Below the pieces are notes generated by a model. That model saw only the letters and a program-made list of their open reading frames with translations, searched no databases and was not told where the DNA came from. Positions 34,495 to 43,105 of a stretch of 64,000 nucleotides of DNA are shown in pieces. The position numbers and the translations under genes were made by a program. The stretch spans positions 1-64,000 of the forward strand of contig VXIS01000082.1 of NCBI GenBank assembly GCA_008704415.1. Reading direction: 5' to 3'. How positions within the stretch are numbered: the stretch's first letter is position 1; each line of letters begins with the position of its first letter. The stretch comes from Sphaerosporella brunnea. Taxonomy: Eukaryota > Ascomycota > Pezizomycetes > Pezizales > Pyronemataceae.

Positions 34495-34859
34495 CCGTAT
34501 CTCGGTCCTAAGGCTTTAACTCTGCCGCGGAAGTATGCTGTATATAGTAACAATGGGCCGCAGGCTTGGGAGGGCGCTCTAGAGTGGATGTTGGTGATCG
34601 AGGAGAACCTTAAACGCGAAGTGGAGACAGCGCGCGGCGGGCGAGCCTCTCTTCACCAGCCGTCTCCTCCTTGTCTCCATCGGCTTGCCTTTGGCTTTCC
34701 ATCTCGCTCCACCACCCCGCGCTGTTTAAGGTTCTAATTTTTGCGTTCTCCATCACCAACGGGCCGCTCTAGAGCGCCCTCCCAAGCCTGCGGCCCATTG
34801 TTACTACATACAGCATACTTCCGCGGCAGAGCCCGTGCCTTACGACCGAGATAATACGG
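34495..34859. mobile_element. TA-flanked MITE with long terminal inverted repeats (right-arm copy)
   Basis: Mirror of 281-645. It sits immediately upstream of the hAT transposase fragment at 34862. Confidence 0.75.
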
Positions 34860-34861
34860 TA

Positions 34862-35331
34862 CCTAAGCAGTTGGACGACATCCACACCGTTGCTCGCTGT
34901 TTAGACCCTGTCACTTTTGTGCCCGAAAAGACAAAGTGTGCCTTTCCATCAGGAAGCGTTGCGCAAACCCAATGTCAGCACGTAGCCGGTTTGCCAAATA
35001 CAGGAGCCGTCAAGACCGTTTCCTTCGCCAAAGCCATTTCTGGGCACTATCAAAAAATGCTGCCAATTTCTGGGAAGAAATGGCTGAGCTTGCCCTCAAG
35101 CTCCACTCTCAAACTCTGTACCCTCGGAGCGGTCCTTCACTACTAGGAACTTGATCCACGAAAAAAAAGCGGAATCGCCTCACAGCGGAGCGCGCAGACA
35201 AGTTATCCTACATCCATATAAATACTAGTAGGCGCATTCTGAATCGTTCCTTTAGGCAGCCACGTAGCTGGGACCAGGTTGAAGAACAGTTGCTGGAAAT
35301 TGAGGAGGAATTGATAGAACTCGAAGATTAG
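34862..35331 (+). pseudogene. hAT transposase C-terminal fragment with dimerisation domain
   Basis: Three frames in order give a recognisable hAT C-terminus. The first is KQLDDIHTVARCLDPVTF (34865-34920). The second is RSRFAKYRSRQDRFL followed by ANFWEEMAELALKLH (about 34980-35106). The third is SVPSERSFTTRNLIHEKK, then RNRLTAERADKLSYIHIN (35115-35220), ending in an acidic tail and TAG at 35329-35331. The SERSF...RNRL...KLxYIxxN order is that of the hAT dimerisation domain. The frame breaks include an A8 run at 35160-35167 where A7 would keep the frame. The palindrome boundary at 35140 falls inside this domain. Either the gene is dead or the homopolymers are misread. Confidence 0.75.
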
Positions 35332-37004
35332 TTTTTGGGCATTTCCCTGGGTTCGGTATAAAGACCAGGCGGGGTCAAAGTCAAAAAAATCCCGAATCAT
35401 GGTCCATCACTCGGTCTCGGCGCAACTCTTAATATTTCACTGCAGTTTTTACCGTAGCTCTGTATTGTTTTCCGGAAGGTATTGAAATGAATGGTAAAAT
35501 AGGTATCGTAACGAATATTGGTATATCGTACTTATCCTCCGCTAAGCCTACATTAGGGAGCGAATCTTTCTGCTGGTTTTCAAGGGTGATGAGTTCGAGA
35601 CCGCGCCTTAACAAAAGCTGCATCTAAACTTACCCGAGCCTAGAGGTGTATAAAGGTTTATTGCTGAGAGGGCCACGGCTGAGAGGGGCCTAGAGGCGGG
35701 GTCTAGAGAGCACAGCAGCGGGGGCAGACACCATGAGCGTGCTCTCGAGATACCAGTGCTAATACAGACCCCACGATGGTGAGGTTTTTAAACCATTTAC
35801 CATGGCATTGGTGGGAGTTGACGGTATGGAGATGTCAGAGTTGGAGTCAGATTCGGTCGCAGAACCGGAATCTGGGCTCTCCTAAGCGGGCGCATATGCG
35901 TACGCATGCGCACCGGCAATCTCCCAGTGGGCCTGAGGTTGATCACGACCATCGCGAGAGTTGATGATGCCGACGAGGGTAGACTCTGCGGCACCCACCC
36001 ACTGACAACCGGAATGCCACCACTACCCACTGACACCGACTACCAGAATCGCACTGCCTACAACATTCGCCGATAAGGTTGGGGGCCACCAAAGGTGGTG
36101 TGCAGCCATCCGAACAGGCGTCTGCGGCGTCTACGGCGCATCTACCAGCCACCCACCAACGCTTCGGCATCTCGGCGCCCTGGCATCCTGTCCCCTCGTC
36201 CGCTCGGCCCCGCCATATCGTGCGCATGGCCTCTAGGCATCTAGGCGCCGCCGCCACGCGTGGGGCCGTTACAAGATGCCCAAAAGACTAGGTTCCCAGG
36301 GCACCGGGGAATGCCTCGGCGGGACGGGGACAGGCAGCTTTTCTTGCGGTGCAACTGACCGTGAATCCCTGGAAGGTCAGCACAGATCAATCCCAACTCT
36401 AGACACACGCAACCGCAGAAACAAACAGAGCTGCTCACCAGTTCTTTCTTATCCCATCATCTGTCGACCCACTCCTCATTTGTAAGAGAGGAGGTGTGAC
36501 GCACAGTGACGCACTCGCCTTCCGGTCTGCGGGTGAGACAGTGTGATGCACCCACCATCTGGATTCGGCAGGGCGGTGGTGTCAGGTGCCCACCAGCTAG
36601 TAATTGCGGTCAGCGGGTGCCTAGTGCTTCTGAACGTGTTGCCACAGTCTATCGATATTGAAGGATAAAACGTCAAGTTGTGTCGCGCGCTCAGGCCCAG
36701 ATTATATGTACAGACTGCAATCCCAAAATAACCGTCACCGCTAAACTTTGTCCCATCCTCAAAGTTCGCTACAGTACCCCGAGCTTGACAGCGATGAGGA
36801 CCTCTGCTGTGATGGTAAATGAACTGCGTTTCAGCTTGTAAACATCACCAGCAGCCTCCGAGGTGTCAAGGGATGAGAGAGGCTAGCTAGGTCCAACACC
36901 GACAGCTGAGCAGCCCATCATCGACGGACGTATTTGGATGGCGCCCAAAAAAACACCATTTCATTTCCCCCCTACTCTTTGTGTCGCTCCTTCTTCCACC
37001 ACCA
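35332..37004. other. Unassigned sequence
   Basis: No gene is recognised. Positions 36735-36785 resemble 16368-16425 (shared CCCATCCTCAAAG and surrounding sequence), a diverged dispersed repeat. Short GTGGGTG/CACTGACA-rich stretches lie at 35990-36060. Confidence 0.3.
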
Positions 37005-37318
37005 CTAGTTCCCCTCCTTCGCAGCCTGGGCAGCCTTGCCATGAAGCGCGAGAACGCGCTCCGAGAGCTCGATCTTCTTGTGGAGCTCGATCTCCTCCTC
37101 GTCTGACAGGAGTCACAAATCGGGGTTGCAAGCGGTTAGTTGTCTGTTGTGATAATCCTTTTGAGTCCGCTTGCCTTTGCCTTCTTGGACGGCTTCTTGG
37201 CAACGGTCTTCGTGATCGCGCCGGCCTTGGTGACGCGGCCCTTGTTGGTGGTGGTGGCTGCTTCTGTTATATGTACGTGAGTGCAGCGATAGGTATACGA
37301 ACTTGTTTTTCTTGCCAT
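37005..37318 (-). CDS. Small basic protein gene, probably spliced
   Basis: On the minus strand, ATG at 37318 opens MARKTSSYTY and then a Lys/Thr-rich segment (NKGRVTKAGAITKTVAKKPS). After a stretch with a branch-like ACAACTAACC and an acceptor CTGTCAG (37106-37112), another frame gives DEEEIELHKKIELSERVLAL and ends with TAG at 37005-37007. An intron between the two parts is likely, but no GT donor fits. A GC donor (GCAAGC) exists but does not keep the preferred frame, so the model is incomplete. The family is unknown; a small nuclear protein is a guess from composition. Confidence 0.4.
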
Positions 37319-37972
37319 TGTAGTTGTTGGTGGCGATTGTTCGTCAAAAGTTATGTGGAGACAAGGTATGGATAGCCGCTGACGACACAGCATGGCGGGC
37401 TCGTCGGCGTCGTCGTCGGCGATGTGCATGGTTGACTCGTTGGCGTCGTTAATTTATGGTGGTGGACGTTCGAATGCTGAGAGCAACTGTTCATCGCTGG
37501 TAGCGGAATCCAACATGAGAAGAGACTGTTCCCAAGTCGTTCATGTCGTCGGCGGTGTTGGATAGAGAGACGATGACGCGCTCCCCGGGTTCATCCTCGC
37601 TAGCTGGTGGTCGTGGAGCGGGTTTGAATAAGTAGTCACTGTGGCAACGCCGGGAAAGCCATGGCGAGCACACGTGAATCATCCCGTTAGGAGATCTCTG
37701 CCAGTGGGTCCGAGTCGGTGTTTGCTCGCCATCAGCCCTGAGGACGAGCTCTAGTCATTGCCGACAGAATCCTCGCAAACGCCATAATCCGTGTCCCTAT
37801 CGTAGGGAGTGCCAATCAGAGGGACATTGGTGTTTCTGCTCAGTTTGAGCGCCTTTGCGAACGCCAAGTTGAAGTCTTTCAATCCCACTCTCGACGGCGG
37901 CCAGCGGCTATGGTTGGGAAAAGCGTTGACCTGCGGGTTGCTTGGGAGCGATCGGTGGAAGAAAGATACAAG

Positions 37973-38151
37973 CAGTGTTCTCAATAGCCGGATGGCTGAT
38001 CAAACAGCTTTTTGACGGATCGGTTGCTCAGGTATGAAGAATAGACGATTGTTGCTTCACCGTATATCACTCTGTACTAATTCGCGTCTTTTACATAGAG
38101 CCGCAGCCAGCCGATAGCGTAGGCTTTTTGCGCTGGCCATTGAGAACACTG
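37973..38151. mobile_element. 179-bp hAT-type MITE
   Basis: The terminal inverted repeats are CAGTGTTCTCAATAGCC and GGCCATTGAGAACACTG. The internal sequence (ATTGTTGCTTCACCG, ACTAATTCGCGTCTTTTACA) is shared with the element at 62382-62527, so the two form a family. No clear 8-bp target duplication remains. Confidence 0.75.
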
Positions 38152-38267
38152 CACACATCACATATCTACTTCTCAGGCCAAAGAGATTTTTCTCAGTACA
38201 TCAATTGAAATTGTTCTGTTTGTACTCGAAACCTGGCAGCGAAGCAGCCCAATAAGCCAACTTGCAA

Positions 38268-40301
38268 CTAGGAACACTGCTCAGCAGACGCCAAAATATA
38301 CAGCAGTGTTTTTGCCCACGGCTGCTCGGTACATTCCTGCCGCCATTTTCCACCGCCAAAAAGCCTAATCAAGACCAAGATTCCTCCGCTATCTTCAAGA
38401 AAATCTATCCAGAACATTGCTTTTAAAGTTCGACAAGCTTCCTTCGGAGGTTGACAGCTGTCCCAGCCCAGCATTTCGGAATCACCGCTAGCCTCGTGGA
38501 CAAGTGTAGCCAAAATGCGTGCCATGGCGATGAATAGCTCCGAATGGGTGATTACCGTGGATAAGTCCAGACCCGGGGCTGCCTCCAACCCGGTAACAAT
38601 CTGCAGGATATCCCTTGCGTTGCATAATTTCAACATCGCTGGAATGTCCCACAAACCGGCAGCGAAGAACAGCGGCGGCAACGGGTAGGAGCCATCAATA
38701 ATACCGGATATTGTCCATTCTTGACTCCAGGGGGGGAAGAGATCCATCATGCCCAACCATATTGCGACATGCCACGGCACCATGCCTTGAAACTGGGGGA
38801 TAAGATGATATACTATACGCTCTGGCAGGGGGGCTCGAGCTGGTCTGTCACCCTGGAACACCGTCTCAGTCTCCGCCCCGGCCCGTAGCAGCGCACCGAC
38901 AACTTGCCTTACGAACGAGGCAATAGCGCCCTTATTCGGAGCAGGCAATTCGCGGTCGGCTTCGAGGCATGATAACATTATCAATGCATACATGAGCGGC
39001 TGGCAACCCTCCTCCCTGTGAAGTGCGTGAACGCCACTGTCATCTGGGTGCATGTTTTGCACCAATTCAAACCCGGGAGACAAGGTGCCTCGTTCGAACA
39101 GATGCTTAATCATTGGGTTCCATAATCCACCCAGGGCTGGTTTGGCGAATAACCGTGGGCCCCCAACCGTACACGTCAATGTTTTAAGAAGATAATGGAC
39201 CTTCTCCGTGTCGTTACATTCCATGACAGTCTCCAAGACCCATGATTTTGCCCCCGGCGTGAGCGACACTGTGTGGAGGATGTCTTGCAAAAATGAAAGA
39301 GGCAGGCTGTTCCAAATTGTGCGGGCACCGCCGCATGCGCTCAAGCGGCGTTGCAGACACTGGAGGTTCAGGAGTAACTGCCATAATTGACGCCAAGCGT
39401 CGTCGCTCACAGCTGGTTGTGAAAACCTTTCGGCATGCTTCTCGGAGGCAAGTCTCTCGGAGGCAAGTTTCTCCAAGGGACAAGGCTGAATATCCATCAA
39501 GTCCGGGTCATACATGATCGTGTCCAGGACAGACTTCAGACAAGCTAGAAACTCGTGCGGACGGTGTGTTGTCCTCGCCACAATCTTCAAACGGCCCAAT
39601 AGCCGAGTCATCCAATCGCCAAAAAGGGTCAAGTGGAGGGGGCTGGGTAGGCGCTGGTACAAGACGTTGCTGCTATCCTTCCATCCGAGCACAGGAATCA
39701 GGACCGTCAGAATCGATGCCTCTGTCTCAGAACCTTGAACGGCGGCCCTGAGCTGCGCTTTATCCGCGAACTCGAGCATCGTGAGTACAGACCCAAGCTG
39801 CCCTAGCTCTATTGCGCGGGCAAGCACAATCCCATTCCATGGCTGCCAGGCGGCGCGGCGCAAGAATAGTCGTAGTCTAACGATATCGCCCTTTTCGACG
39901 CATCGTAAGACGGCCCACCGGAAGCCAACTTCGGTGTTGGCCTGGTGGTTGCTAACTGTGGTACTGCGGCTTGCGAAATGGTCTAGAATGTATTCCATTA
40001 AACGGAGGGGGAGAATTTCTTCCACTGCTGCGGTAAGTAATAACTGGAAGGAATCCAGTCCAAGTTGAGCGAGATGGAGGTCAAACAGCTGGCCAGAAGC
40101 TCCCGCTAAAGCCAAAATCAGTGCGATTCGAGTTTCTCCGGGGACTTGTTCATCATCTGCCGTGCGAGATGGGCTTGGAACCTGGTCCAGTATCTCCAGG
40201 TGTATCTCTGGGGGCAAGGTGAGGAATCGTGAGGGCATGTTGTGGTCGATGAATACCGAGTCGCATGAGCTCAGCTCCAATGAAGACCACAGTGAGGGCA
40301 T
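38268..40301 (-). CDS. 677-aa F-box-like protein of a local paralogous family
   Basis: This is the longest intact frame in the window, with ATG at 40301 and a stop at 38268-38270. A second Met at residue 22 begins MPSRFLTLPPEIHLEILDQV, an F-box-like motif (FLxLPPEIxLxIL). The rest is Leu/Ala-rich and helical, in the manner of degenerate ankyrin or solenoid proteins (GFRWAVLRCVEKGDIVRLRL; VPWHVAIWLGMMDLFPP; LFFAAGLWDIPAMLKLCNAR). Its C-terminal half aligns with the frameshifted gene at 48778-50380 (ALLRAGAETETVF against QLLAGGADATETH; LPPLFFAAGLWDIPAMLKLC against MPPFLETAVNRDRDALLELC). F-box proteins usually recruit substrates to SCF ubiquitin ligases; that role is inferred. No intron is needed. 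A MITE lies just downstream at 38151. Confidence 0.8.
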   Translation of the reverse strand: MPSLWSSLELSSCDSVFIDHNMPSRFLTLPPEIHLEILDQVPSPSRTADDEQVPGETRIALILALAGASGQLFDLHLAQLGLDSFQLLLTAAVEEILPLRLMEYILDHFASRSTTVSNHQANTEVGFRWAVLRCVEKGDIVRLRLFLRRAAWQPWNGIVLARAIELGQLGSVLTMLEFADKAQLRAAVQGSETEASILTVLIPVLGWKDSSNVLYQRLPSPLHLTLFGDWMTRLLGRLKIVARTTHRPHEFLACLKSVLDTIMYDPDLMDIQPCPLEKLASERLASEKHAERFSQPAVSDDAWRQLWQLLLNLQCLQRRLSACGGARTIWNSLPLSFLQDILHTVSLTPGAKSWVLETVMECNDTEKVHYLLKTLTCTVGGPRLFAKPALGGLWNPMIKHLFERGTLSPGFELVQNMHPDDSGVHALHREEGCQPLMYALIMLSCLEADRELPAPNKGAIASFVRQVVGALLRAGAETETVFQGDRPARAPLPERIVYHLIPQFQGMVPWHVAIWLGMMDLFPPWSQEWTISGIIDGSYPLPPLFFAAGLWDIPAMLKLCNARDILQIVTGLEAAPGLDLSTVITHSELFIAMARILATLVHEASGDSEMLGWDSCQPPKEACRTLKAMFWIDFLEDSGGILVLIRLFGGGKWRQECTEQPWAKTLLYILASAEQCS

Positions 40302-40429
40302 TATTATGTGTTGTTGAAAGTAGTCGAGGTGTAGATTTCGAGCGTAGGCGAAGTTGTGGTGGAGGATGGTGATGGGAAAAGCAATTGTATTATTACTATC
40401 TAACAGGCTAATCTAAGTGCGTTTATATA

Positions 40430-41220
40430 CTCAGGCGGCCGGAATCATTTCATTGCACATCACGTGCCGCGCAGGGTTAGGGTTATATTTTAAACGTGGG
40501 GTCGCGGGGGCGTCAGTCGAGGTGGCGACGTTGAATCCAGCAGCAAATACTCCCAACTTGACGACTTTTTTACAGTGATCCGCGGACCTGAGATCCCTCT
40601 GGTAAAGCGAGCAGCAATGCTAACCTTTTGGTGGTTTGGAAATGGCGATTTTAAACGTCCCAGTCCGCAGGATGATGTTGAGCACCGGTCATGGCTGGAG
40701 ATAGCCAGGATGAGATCTCCACGTTTCAACTCATTGGTGCAAGTAAAGAATCAGTAGAGGAAGCGAAAGTATGTCTGACTGTGGTCCGTGGCCTGTATTT
40801 CATTTAATTTCTAACGAAAAATCTAGGAAGCAGCCAGACAGACGTGGAATGAGCTTTCCCAAGACCTTATTGACCGCCAGTGCGCTGAGTTCCACAACAA
40901 GTGTCGGCTGGTGTTAAAGTATCATGGGAAGAACTGTTTTGATGGGTAGCGGTAAGTACACCTTGTGGTTACGGGTCGGGGTTGCGGATCTGGGGGATTG
41001 CGGCGAAGCCAGGCCAGCGTTCATCACACAGACAACGGCTGATTTTTAGACACCAACACAGGGTTTATTTTCGCGTGTTCTTCCTACTACATCAATTTGA
41101 ATCAGATGGGTCGCGCCGTTGTTGAGATAATGGGGGGGTATCGAGCGGGGCGCTTGTGGGTAGAAAATATAACCCTAACCCTGCGCGACACGTGATGTGC
41201 AATGATTCCGGCCGCCTGAG
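40430..41220. mobile_element. 791-bp TA-flanked TIR element with TTAGGG-like motif in its ends
   Basis: The ends CTCAGGCGGCCGGAATCATT are inverted at 40430 and 41220, flanked by TA at 40428-40429 and 41221-41222. The arms are about 60 bases and include AGGGTTAGGGTTATATTTT. The left arm has a 5-base duplication (TTCAT). The interior holds only short frames; one (40575-40757, plus strand) looks mildly coding (AMLTFWWFGNGDF) but is unrecognised. The TA target suggests a Tc1/mariner-type non-autonomous element. Confidence 0.8.
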
Positions 41221-41451
41221 TACACCTCCTAGCCTCACAAGACATCACTCGGTATTCCATCATAAGATCTCACTTGTCCTATCACTCCTTCTCACTCGTC
41301 CTCATCCATGCCTAGAAAGCCAGTTTCCAACATGTGTGCCCTAAACCAAGGATTGCTACAGTCTCTGCAAACAAATAGTCACGTGGTTTTCGTGGGTGCA
41401 TGAAGATAGGGTATGACCAGTGGTACCTACACGGCTTTAGATGCTTTGGGT

Positions 41452-42185
41452 AGTGATGGACACGAGCAGAGCCAGCTCGAGCTAGAAACTCTAGCTGACG
41501 AGACGAGCCGATCCAATCCTTCGTCCTCTACGAGCCGAGCTGCCTCGAGCTGAGGGTGGCGGATCGGCTCGCGTCAGCTCGAGTTTTCAGCATGATGGGG
41601 GGTTCTGATGGGGAGGGTTGATGGGAATGAAAATCATAGCGAGTGTTGTAGAATAAAAACAAATAATCAAAATTGACTGCGTCATATAGAAAACTCGAGT
41701 CGCTTGTTGCTGTCGCGCAACCCCCTTTCCGCCCAATACTACCTACTACCTTCCACCGCCCCACAACTACCAACTTCGAGCGAGCGCACCATCACCAGCA
41801 GAGCTATGGCACACGAATCGACGGATGCACTGCCCCCGGATCAGCGTGCCGCTTATTTTAAAAAGTTATCGGGAAACTGGGGTATATTCACTGAATGCTC
41901 GGTACTATCTCTATACTAGCCACAAGTGTCCCGGCTGAGAGTCTTTTCTCCCAAGCTGGAGATTTTATTACCAAGAAGCGAAACAGCCTCTTGGAGACCT
42001 CGAGCAGCACTTGCTTGTTGCTCAAAATCTGGTTGGGGCAGGATTATTTGGAGCAGTGGGAACGTGAAAGGTTAAGCAAGGATGATGCGGGGGAGACTGA
42101 CAGTGGAGATGAGGTTCCGGTCACAGATACCCATCAGGAATCATTCCTAGATAGTGAGAACGATGCGGACGCCGAGGAATTGTAG
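41452..42185 (+). mobile_element. Degenerate hAT element: 5' end plus transposase tail
   Basis: The 5' end AGTGATGGACACGAGCAGAG is followed by GAGCCG/CTCGAG subterminal repeats (41470-41585). Coding sequence survives only at the 3' part. No matching right end was found after 42185, so the element is internally deleted and 3'-truncated. Confidence 0.65.
41895..42185 (+). pseudogene. hAT transposase C-terminal dimerisation domain
   Basis: The open frame contains ISILATSVPAESLFSQAGDF directly followed by ITKKRNSLLETSS and LLLKIWLGQDYLEQWERER. This is the hAT dimerisation core (P-xx-S-ExxFSxAGxxxxxKRNxL...L..W) at the end of these transposases. An acidic tail of about 35 residues follows and ends with TAG at 42183-42185. 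The catalytic part is missing. It differs clearly from the hAT fragment at 34862, so two hAT lineages are present. Confidence 0.85.
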
Positions 42186-42789
42186 CCAGTCATCATACGG
42201 TTTGTTTTCTTGGATAATAGACCCCGAGTTGAATACTATTACCTAGAATTAACAGATTCCGCGAGCTTAAAGTGTGGTAAAGCGGGAACAATCCCGCCAC
42301 AACGCTCAAATCACTCACTTTGGGTATCCCCCAGATTACAAGACTCACGAAATTAAGCGGTTGAAACACGCGTTCAGAAAGCTTCCACCCACGACTGGGT
42401 TCATGCGGTTGGAAGGATACACTACCCAGTAACTATCACTTTTGCGTAGTCTGTAGAAGGGGGACAACGCGGAAACTATTTATGCGGAATTTATACGATT
42501 CACGAGGCTTCGAATGCCGCCCCAGCCGCTCCGGTTCCTCACATGAAGATCCTTATAGTTGCTGCAGCTGAAGTCTTTGCAAAGTGTCCTTGCATGACGT
42601 TAGGAATATGGTAGGCATACGAAATCTTGAAATATATCAATGATCCTTTCTGGCCAGAAAGTTTATTAATGAAAGAATAATGAAGTCCAACAAACACCCG
42701 TTACCAACACTAAAAATTCTGCAGCTGCAGCAGCCATCTCGACAACAAAGAATTGACGCGACGGTGAGCCCAGCTGCAAACAATCAATC
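42186..42789. other. Unassigned sequence downstream of the secreted-protein gene
   Basis: No gene or repeat is recognised. It presumably includes the 3' UTR of the gene ending at 42790. Confidence 0.3.
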
Positions 42790-43105
42790 TTACAGGTTAC
42801 AACCCACACACACCCCTACCCCATTACATACTCCCGCCCACGACCAATCAGGACACTGACATCTCGCCCCGGGGCGGCCATCGCAATACGCGCCGACATC
42901 AGAATCGCCCGCGTCCCCACGTCGGCCAATGCGGTCGGCATCGGAGTTTTCGGCGGGAATGAAAGCGTCCGTCACATCGTGGGGCGCCCTGTCCGACGTT
43001 AAATGAAATTATAGAATCAAAGACAGGAAATGCTTACATAGGCTCGGCCTGGGCGGTCGCGAATACTGCCGTCAGGAAAAGCGTGCCGAGAATGATGAAC
43101 TGCAT
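42790..43105 (-). CDS. Small secreted cysteine-rich protein, 88 aa, two exons
   Basis: Exon 1 (43105-43038) encodes a signal peptide (MQFIILGTLFLTAVFATAQA, likely cleaved after AQA). A 49-base intron (43037-42989) has donor GTAAGC, a branch-like TTTAAC and acceptor ACAG. Exon 2 (42988-42790) continues in frame. Without splicing the frame stops two codons after the donor. The mature part is acidic at first (DVTDAFIPAENSDADRIG), then carries six cysteines in the last 33 residues (C-X7-C-X-C-X8-C-X5-C-X2-C). Size, signal peptide and even cysteine count are those of fungal small secreted proteins, which can act as effectors or structural surface proteins. No family is recognised. It lies alone among transposon remains, as many such genes do. 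Confidence 0.7.
42989..43037 (-). other. Intron of the secreted-protein gene
   Basis: The intron is 49 bases: 5' GTAAGC, branch-like TTTAAC about 10 bases before the 3' ACAG. It splits an ATG codon (AT|G) in phase 2. Confidence 0.7.

Larger units (their letters stand above)
17564..35140. repeat. Right arm of the 35.1-kb palindrome
   Basis: The reverse complement of 1-17563, continuous with the single-copy sequence to the right. The arm ends at 35140, inside a hAT transposase fragment. Relative to the left arm it has a few extra bases, for example A10/A12 runs at 26042-26066 against T9/T9. Confidence 0.97.

Noticed and set aside
40476..40486. Telomere or subtelomere
   Set aside because: Only two TTAGGG-like units per arm, and they lie inside a TA-flanked inverted repeat. 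A similar GGTTAGGGTTA at 61755 is also a single occurrence.
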